Shown here: positions 32,164-36,706 of the stretch, one piece after another
Position numbering within the stretch: the stretch's first letter is position 1
Layout: each line of letters opens with the position of its first letter
NCBI GenBank assembly: GCA_027080725.1
Contig: JALWRC010000100.1
Location: 1 to 36,706 of the forward strand
Length of the DNA: 36,706 nt
Direction: 5' to 3'
Origin: Saprospiraceae bacterium
GTDB taxonomy: Bacteria > Bacteroidota > Bacteroidia > Chitinophagales > Saprospiraceae
Notes under the pieces: generated by a model
What the model was told of the DNA's origin: nothing
Databases searched by the model: none
The model's input: only the letters and a program-made list of their open reading frames with translations
Made by a program: the position numbers and the translations under genes

Positions 32164-32201
32164 CGCTATCCTATCGCTGCTCCATCATTGATTGGATTGT
32201 G

Positions 32202-32209
32202 TATCTTTG
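32202..32209 (+). promoter_or_regulatory. -7 box (TATCTTTG) before the HsdR remnant
   Basis: A perfect TAnnTTTG box followed by ATG at 32222, which opens only an 11-codon frame (MTYKIVTPVKI). It probably drove a gene that has since been largely deleted. Confidence 0.5.
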
Positions 32210-32232
32210 TTTTTCGACTATATGACTTATAA

Positions 32233-32658
32233 AATAGTAACACCGGTAAAGATATAACCGCAACAAAAAAAGCATTTGACGATTTAACCGATTTTATCAA
32301 CGATTTATCAGTAGAAGAAACCCGGGCAATGCGGGAAGGACTCAACGAAGAGACGCTCGCCATATTTGATTTGCTAAAAAAAGAAAACATGACAGACAAA
32401 GAAAGAGAGGAAGTCAAAAAAGTAGCAAAAGAAACATTGGAAAAATTAAAAGCCGAAAAGTTAAAAGCGGAACGTTGGCGGGAAAGCACACAGTTGAGAG
32501 CACAAGTCAAAACAACCATCTACAATGCACTGTTATGGTTACCGCAGAAGCGATATTCAGATAAAGATGTTGACAATAAAACGGATGTGGTTTATCAGCA
32601 TATTTTTACCAATTACTATGGCGGTGGCAGGAGTATTTATGATTCTAACCCTGCATAA
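32233..32658 (+). pseudogene. hsdR: Remnant of type I restriction subunit HsdR (C-terminus)
   Basis: The frame is open from 32233 to 32658 (141 residues), with its first ATG only at 32329. It reads DITATKKAFDDLTDF, then ENMTDKEREEVKKVAKETLEKL, RWRESTQLRAQVKTTIY, and ends with YQHIFTNYYGGGRSIYD. This is the far C-terminal helical domain of EcoR124-type HsdR, the DNA-translocating and cutting subunit of type I restriction systems, normally about 1000 residues. No motor or nuclease part is present, nor hsdM or hsdS. A promoter and a short ATG frame just upstream, in another frame, suggest an internal deletion. Translation from 32329 would give 109 residues with no expected activity. Confidence 0.82.
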
Positions 32659-32824
32659 AGAAGAAGCCAACAGCATTCTCTCAACCCTTCTCTTTGGGAT
32701 ATAACAGATTATAAGACCATCTCTTTTTCCCGGTATAAGTTGAATTTTATCCTTAATATTTGCAGGGGTTGAGACTATTGTTAATCCGGCACTTAAAGGG
32801 GAGATAAAACATGTTCCCACCATT
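32659..32824. other. Short intergenic stretch, HsdR remnant to mvaD
   Basis: No gene or hairpin of note; it ends in an exact 13-mer copy that overlaps the mvaD stop codon. Confidence 0.4.
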
Positions 32825-32831
32825 TCATACC
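32819..32831 (-). repeat. 13-mer, exact, across the mvaD stop codon
   Basis: On the minus strand GGTATGAAATGGT supplies the final Val codon and the TGA of mvaD. Confidence 0.85.
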
Positions 32832-33883
32832 CTAAAAGGCCCTTCCCCCACTTCATCCCTTAATATTCTACCTTTATCGAGATATACTTGCAGATGCTCT
32901 TGCATCCAGTTATCAACCTGCTCCCGGTGGGTTTGTGGATAGAGCAAATGCACGTTGGGGCCGGCATCAAGGGTAAAATACACGGGACATCCGCTTGCCG
33001 CTCTCCACCTTCTCAACTCGTGAATGACGCGCACCGTCTCCGGCAGTAGCAGCATATAGGACGGGCGGGAATTCATCATCAACCCATGCAAGGTCATCGC
33101 CTCTTCTTCGACGATCTGCCCGAATCTCTCCACATCTCCCTCTTGAAGTGCCCGGCTCAAATCCCGGATGTTGGCTCTCGCTTGGTCATATCGCACTGGT
33201 GCGTAGAGGTGATGGTTCATCAGCTCGTGCCCTGCCGAACTCGACACGGCCTTCACCTCTTCACTGACGAGGAGGATATCATCCTTCCACCGGTCAAAAA
33301 CCGGATGCACCTCGTACGGGAAGGCGATGGCATACCTGTCCGTACTGCCCTCGATATCGGAATGCGTTCCCCAAACAGCGAGATGAGGGAAGACCGACCG
33401 GGAAGCGCTACCACTGCATAGGCGTGCAATTTCAGAAATCCGGTTTCGCTCCCTTTCCGGGTCGAAAGCCTCTCCCTCTAATAAATATTCACCCTCTACC
33501 AGACACAGAGCCAATGCGCTCATGGCAGATGCTGAAGAGGCAATACCGGCCGAGTGAGGGAAGGAATTGTCCGAGGATATGGACAGTTGATACTTCTCCA
33601 AAAAAGGCACCATATCTGTAATGCTCTCGAGCAATCGCTCCATTTTCCGTGCGAATGCCTCATACGCGGCACCGGCAAATGTAAAAGACTTTAATATGGG
33701 AGCATCGCGATGGTCCTTCGGGCTAAACTCGACCAAAGTCTCGGTAAAAGCCCGGGATAGGGTAAAGCTAATGGAGGGATTGGCCGGGAGTTGCCGGCCG
33801 TGTTTTCCCCAGTACTTGACAAGAGCGATATTGGCGGGGCTGCGCCAACCCACTCGAACGGTAGTGTTGCTATGTTGCGACAT
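32825..33883 (-). CDS. mvaD: Diphosphomevalonate decarboxylase
   Basis: Makes isopentenyl diphosphate from mevalonate diphosphate with ATP, the last step of the classical mevalonate pathway. It has 352 residues from the ATG at 33883 (MSQHSNTTVRV); an in-frame TTG at 33910 overlaps the upstream stop and is less likely. GHMP-kinase-fold marks: SPANIALVKYWGKHG near residue 16, SSDNSFPHSAGIASSASAMSAL (phosphate-binding loop) near 105, LCSGSASRSVF near 155, and TLDAGPNVHLL with the catalytic Asp near 305. It lies 23 bp after the DUF4294 gene on the same strand. No other mevalonate gene is in the window. Its TGA stop lies inside an exact 13-mer copy. Confidence 0.94.
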   Translation of the reverse strand: MSQHSNTTVRVGWRSPANIALVKYWGKHGRQLPANPSISFTLSRAFTETLVEFSPKDHRDAPILKSFTFAGAAYEAFARKMERLLESITDMVPFLEKYQLSISSDNSFPHSAGIASSASAMSALALCLVEGEYLLEGEAFDPERERNRISEIARLCSGSASRSVFPHLAVWGTHSDIEGSTDRYAIAFPYEVHPVFDRWKDDILLVSEEVKAVSSSAGHELMNHHLYAPVRYDQARANIRDLSRALQEGDVERFGQIVEEEAMTLHGLMMNSRPSYMLLLPETVRVIHELRRWRAASGCPVYFTLDAGPNVHLLYPQTHREQVDNWMQEHLQVYLDKGRILRDEVGEGPFRV

Positions 33884-33906
33884 ACGAAAACGGAATACGG
33901 TATTAA

Positions 33907-34596
33907 TCAATCGTCACAATGCTCCTCTTCGTCGAGTGGCTTTGTGATATCAAAATCATCCAAAACGCTGTCGAGAATTGGATCCTGGCCGCGAATATAA
34001 CCCTTTTTGAGGTGATACCCATAGAAGCGCCCCAAACCACTGTAATAGGTTGCCGTCCATGCCCCTTTGGTTTGCCGGATGAGCTTGTAAAAAGGGATTT
34101 CGAGCTCTCGTTCGATCATCTTTACAAGGATGTAGCCCTGCGTTTTACTGAGATTCTTTAGCGGCTCTTTGTATTGTTTTTTGAGGGTTTTATTGAGCTT
34201 GTTGATATAGCGCCGTCTGCGCCACCAACCCATGTCCTTTGTGTCCGCTTCGATTTTTCGATATACCCGCATGGACTCTACCGCGTATGGGTATACGATC
34301 TTGGCATATCTCATATAACGCTTGTATTTGATATACTCATCCACATTTTTAAATATCCTTTTTCGGACCACTCTGACAGCGGGAAGGTCATACATTATCA
34401 AGGTGTCGTCTCCATTAACCATTGCCGTGACGACCTCGCCGTTGAGGTGAATCCGCTTCTCTTGAAATGTGTCCTGCGCCCGGAGTAAAACCGGGGAAGT
34501 CAGCAGGAGGATGACCGGGATGCCCAGGTATGAAATGGTCGAAACCATAACATTTAGCCGGCACCGGACTGCGTTATGTAGAGTCATTAAATTCAT
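33907..34596 (-). CDS. DUF4294 family secreted protein
   Basis: A 229-residue exported protein of unknown function found in Bacteroidota. A signal peptide is seen from Met17 (MVSTISYLGIPVILLL, cleavage near LRAQ). The in-frame ATG at 34548 gives a normal signal peptide of about 25 residues and may be the true start; the ATG at 34596 adds 16 residues. The DUF4294 core lies between about residues 75 and 205: KNVDEYIKYKRYMRYAKIVYPYA, a basic WWRRRRYINKL, KTQGYILVKMIERE and GRFYGYHLKKGY. No catalytic residues are assigned. The tail is acidic (PLDEEEHCDD). An exact 13-mer copy encodes TISY inside the signal peptide. It probably shares a transcript with mvaD. Confidence 0.85.
   Translation of the reverse strand: MNLMTLHNAVRCRLNVMVSTISYLGIPVILLLTSPVLLRAQDTFQEKRIHLNGEVVTAMVNGDDTLIMYDLPAVRVVRKRIFKNVDEYIKYKRYMRYAKIVYPYAVESMRVYRKIEADTKDMGWWRRRRYINKLNKTLKKQYKEPLKNLSKTQGYILVKMIERELEIPFYKLIRQTKGAWTATYYSGLGRFYGYHLKKGYIRGQDPILDSVLDDFDITKPLDEEEHCDD
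34527..34539 (+). repeat. 13-mer, exact, in the DUF4294 signal peptide
   Basis: Read on the minus strand as TISY at residues 20-23, just after the probable start Met17. Confidence 0.85.
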
Positions 34597-34759
34597 AAAA
34601 TTTGGCTTTCTCCAGCTTATTCGTGCTCTGCAATTGAAATACCTGACAAGGAAAATGAAAATATTTCTCGGAGCACTAACTCTTTATGGCTATAACTCTC
34701 TTAAGTCCCATTTTGTTGTAAAAGCAGTGTTAACAGATGCTTAATAGCAGGGCGTGTCG

Positions 34760-35656
34760 CTATTCTTCCACCCCATTCATAATGGCCAGGGCACAGGCGG
34801 CCTTTACTCTTTCCTCTTTTGACAAATAGGCCTTTGCGAGGTGCTGAAGCGGGAGGTCTACCGGGTTTCCTGCTTCCAAGATAGCCTTGATTTCCGGATC
34901 GTTTCGAAATGCTAGTACCTCCTCCTTACCGGGCCAGGACGGAAGACCTGCGAGCATGGCGATGTCGTTGGCGGAGAGGATATGGCTCTCACGTACGTAA
35001 GGGGGGAGGGCTTGGTAACCGATGACCATTTGGGTGACGGGCTGGACGATGGTGTGTATAGCCTCCCCGCTACAACGGACGTAATACGCCCGGCCCAACC
35101 GTCCCATCAGGTCAATCTTGTGGGGGTCGATGCGCTCGTTCTCGTCCAATATATCGTCGTCTATATGCATCCGTACCACTTCACACACAATCAAATGTCC
35201 CGCACCACCATGAGTGCCTAAGGTATGAACCTCCTTTACCTTGCACTCCATCTGTACAGGAGACTCCTTAACCCGGAATGGAGCCACCCTATCCGAAGGG
35301 ACCGGAGTCAATCCCGCCATCTCAAATTCGCTAACCCCTGCATCAAACTGCACCGAACTGATCGTCATCTGCCGGACAATCGAGTACGTGACCACATTGA
35401 TCACACATTCTTTGGTCGCCAAGATATTGTGCAGTGTGTCCTTGGTCGTATTATCCACCACTCTTCTATTGGAAGAAAAGACCAGTACCGGAGGATTAGA
35501 GCTGAAGGCATTGTAAAAACTATATGGTGCCAGATTGGGGCGGCCTGCTTCGTCCATCGTGCTGACAATAGCGATGGGACGAGGAGCAACGGCCCCTAAT
35601 AAAAACTGATGAAAATCACGGGTTGCTGTTTTCTTCGGATCGATGATGCGCATCAT
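34760..35656 (-). CDS. Flavin reductase-like (FMN-binding split barrel) protein
   Basis: A cytosolic 298-residue protein whose first 200 residues match the flavin reductase/flavoredoxin fold: GAVAPRPIAIVSTMDEAGRPNLAPYSFYNAFSSNPPVLVFS near 21-62 is the FMN-binding signature, followed by KECVINVVTY and VKEVHTLGTHGGAGHLIVCEVVRMHID. The last 90 residues form an extra helical domain not present in the shortest members. It may reduce FMN or act as a flavin-dependent electron carrier; substrate and partner are unknown. The second Met (34760-35653, MRIID) could equally be the start. A TACCTTTG box lies 86 bp upstream. The neighbours give no functional hint. Confidence 0.85.
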   Translation of the reverse strand: MMRIIDPKKTATRDFHQFLLGAVAPRPIAIVSTMDEAGRPNLAPYSFYNAFSSNPPVLVFSSNRRVVDNTTKDTLHNILATKECVINVVTYSIVRQMTISSVQFDAGVSEFEMAGLTPVPSDRVAPFRVKESPVQMECKVKEVHTLGTHGGAGHLIVCEVVRMHIDDDILDENERIDPHKIDLMGRLGRAYYVRCSGEAIHTIVQPVTQMVIGYQALPPYVRESHILSANDIAMLAGLPSWPGKEEVLAFRNDPEIKAILEAGNPVDLPLQHLAKAYLSKEERVKAACALAIMNGVEE

Positions 35657-35741
35657 TTCGGTAATATTTTGAGTAACTCTTCAGGCAAGGGACATCTTGA
35701 TGTATCAAAATGCGCTTTCCAATTCGTTGCTTTTTAGATGG

Positions 35742-35749
35742 CAAAGGTA
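35742..35749 (-). promoter_or_regulatory. -7 box of the flavin reductase gene (TACCTTTG)
   Basis: Perfect TAnnTTTG on the minus strand; leader about 80 nt. A TGCAATACACAC word (one base from the recurrent 12-mer) lies on the same strand at 35780-35769, 19 nt upstream. Confidence 0.5.
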
Positions 35750-35769
35750 CTCAATCCTGAGATTTGTAG

Positions 35770-36317
35770 TGTGTATTGCAAAATGCACATTTCAAGCCAT
35801 CCTAATACACAAAAAAGAGGAGAACTACTCTTTTTGGAAGATAACATCTTTTAGAACCAGCCATACTCAAGTGCGTCAGGAACAAAATAAATACGCTTTG
35901 CAACCGATACCAATTTTATCTGTATCTAAACGCTCCATTAGGAGCTCTGACCTTAACACAGTCTATAGTTTTAACCATTACAAAACAAACCATAGAGCCG
36001 GATAAATTTTCCTTTTCCTGAATACATGTTCTTTTCTGTTGATAATGCTTTTCTGTACCCCTAATGACGGGTATCCATTTTTATGCTATATGGATTTGAC
36101 ATAGTATGTAGATTTTAAACCGTTAAAACGGTTGGGATTAATCGATTCATTAGCCCCACGGATAAAACCGTGGGCTATTTATTAATGCTTTTTCTTTTGC
36201 CCCTGCTTGCATGCTATACTTCTCCGGTATCTAACCTGTTGGAAGTGCTACAAAGATGACATCCCTACGGGATTAATATTGCTGTTCAAGGTAGAAATGT
36301 GCACTTTGTAATACACA
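35770..36317. repeat. Palindrome cluster bounded by a 24-bp inverted repeat
   Basis: A noncoding stretch. The arms 35770-35793 and 36294-36317 are inverted copies matching at 22 of 24 positions, both with outward-pointing TGyAATACACA. Between them lie four hairpins: GCTCC/GGAGC (35932-35945), AACCGT/ACGGTT (36118-36133), AGCCCCACGG/CCGTGGGCT (36152-36176, one bulge) and ATCCC/GGGAT (36261-36273). Such short GC-rich palindromes in AT-rich spacer resemble REP-type repeats of Bacteroidota genomes. Whether the arms are element ends or two operators facing the flanking genes cannot be decided here. Confidence 0.55.
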
Positions 36318-36318
36318 C
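36307..36318 (+). promoter_or_regulatory. Recurrent word TGTAATACACAC, site 3
   Basis: Exact 12-mer, 38 nt before a -7-like TATTTTTA (36357-36364) and about 50 nt before the nuclease ATG. Confidence 0.4.
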
Positions 36319-36368
36319 AAGTTCAATTAATAATCCATCCTTACAAATCTTTTTTGTATTTTTACACC

Positions 36369-36706
36369 ATGAACATCAATAATATACACGACAAATACAT
36401 GAAGACCATCCTTGGCAACCTTTCCCTTGCCAAAGAGTTCTTAGCTTCTTTTCTGCCGGCACACGTGAAAAAGCACATTGACCTGGCTACATTAAAGTAT
36501 TCTGAAACTGATTTTGTGCTTCCGGACTTGAAAGAGGTCTTCTCGGATATTGTTTTTTCCGTATCGCGTAAAAACAATAAGGAGGCTTACATTTCCATTA
36601 TCCTGGAACACAAAAGCCAACCCGATGACTTCACCGCAGTACAAGTGTTGCTCTACGTGGCTTATGGTTACTACAAACAATACAGGAGCAAAAGGTCGCT
36701 CAATCC
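36369..36706 (+). CDS. Rpn/YhgA-like PD-(D/E)XK nuclease (partial)
   Basis: The first 112 residues of a gene cut by the window end. MNINNIHDKYMKTILGNLSLAKEFLASFLP, then DLATLKYSETDFVLPDLKEVFSDIVFSV and AYISIILEHKSQPDDF match the N-terminus of Rpn (recombination-promoting nuclease) or transposase_31 proteins. The PD-(D/E)XK active site is readable as Asp in FSDIVF and Glu-x-Lys in LEHKS. Such proteins cut DNA and are often found in many copies and near mobile elements. The start is the ATG 12 nt after a weak -7 box. The remaining length and integrity are unknown. Confidence 0.85.
   Translation, partial: MNINNIHDKYMKTILGNLSLAKEFLASFLPAHVKKHIDLATLKYSETDFVLPDLKEVFSDIVFSVSRKNNKEAYISIILEHKSQPDDFTAVQVLLYVAYGYYKQYRSKRSLN

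Noticed and set aside
32329-32658. A 109-codon ORF as a stand-alone gene
   Set aside because: Its homology extends upstream of the first ATG in the same frame and matches only the C-terminus of HsdR, so it is treated as a remnant.
1-36706. CRISPR arrays, tRNA or rRNA genes
   Set aside because: No regularly spaced repeats and no tRNA or rRNA signatures were seen on either strand.

Overview
The window comes from a member of the Bacteroidota. The evidence is: TAnnTTTG -7 promoter boxes (often GCAAAGATA on the reverse strand) in front of many genes, no obvious Shine-Dalgarno sequences, a secreted GloVer-repeat protein with a C-terminal type IX secretion sorting domain, a DUF4294 protein, and a long SecA of about 1100 residues. 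A mevalonate-pathway gene (mvaD) and DapD/DapE-type lysine synthesis point to a Saprospiria-, Cytophagia- or Flavobacteriia-like lineage rather than Bacteroidales, but I cannot place it more exactly.

Layout. 1-815: two secreted proteins on the minus strand, the first cut by the window edge. 1454-2569: cyclopropane fatty acid synthase. 2824-3447: an ACT-domain protein, divergent from a tight eight-gene lysine/DAP operon (3779-11966: dapA, dapD, an aminotransferase in the dapC position, a lysA-like decarboxylase, dapE, lysC, asd, dapB). 11975-15286: secA, convergent. 15681-18209: GloVer-repeat secreted protein. 18782-20086: MATE exporter, convergent with a polyprenyl diphosphate synthase. 21176-22012: alpha/beta hydrolase. 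22326-26937: metF and metH on the minus strand behind a SAM-I-type riboswitch (27018-27136). 27235-28514: an intact insertion sequence with 20-bp inverted repeats, an 8-bp target duplication and a frameshifted transposase. 28793-32044: DEAD-box helicase and ABC-F ATPase. 32233-32658: remnant of a type I restriction subunit (HsdR). 32825-34596: mvaD and DUF4294. 34760-35656: flavin reductase-like protein. 35657-36368: palindrome-rich noncoding region. 36369-end: start of an Rpn/YhgA-like PD-(D/E)XK nuclease.

How the genes work together. lysC and asd make aspartate semialdehyde. dapA, dapB, dapD, the aminotransferase and dapE carry it through succinylated intermediates to LL-diaminopimelate, and the decarboxylase would end the route in lysine. 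dapF is absent here. metF supplies methyl-tetrahydrofolate to metH, and both would be switched off by S-adenosylmethionine.

The most striking signal is a 13-bp non-palindromic word, GGTATGAAATGGT / ACCATTTCATACC. It occurs exactly nine times in 36.7 kb, plus one 12/13 copy, on both strands, inside genes and between them, with no shared flanks. A given 13-mer is expected about 0.001 times in a window of this size. It behaves like a genome-wide signal word, such as a DNA-uptake-type sequence, and I do not recognise it as a described one. A second recurrent word, TGTAATACACAC, sits 37-38 nt upstream of three -7 boxes and may be a shared operator.
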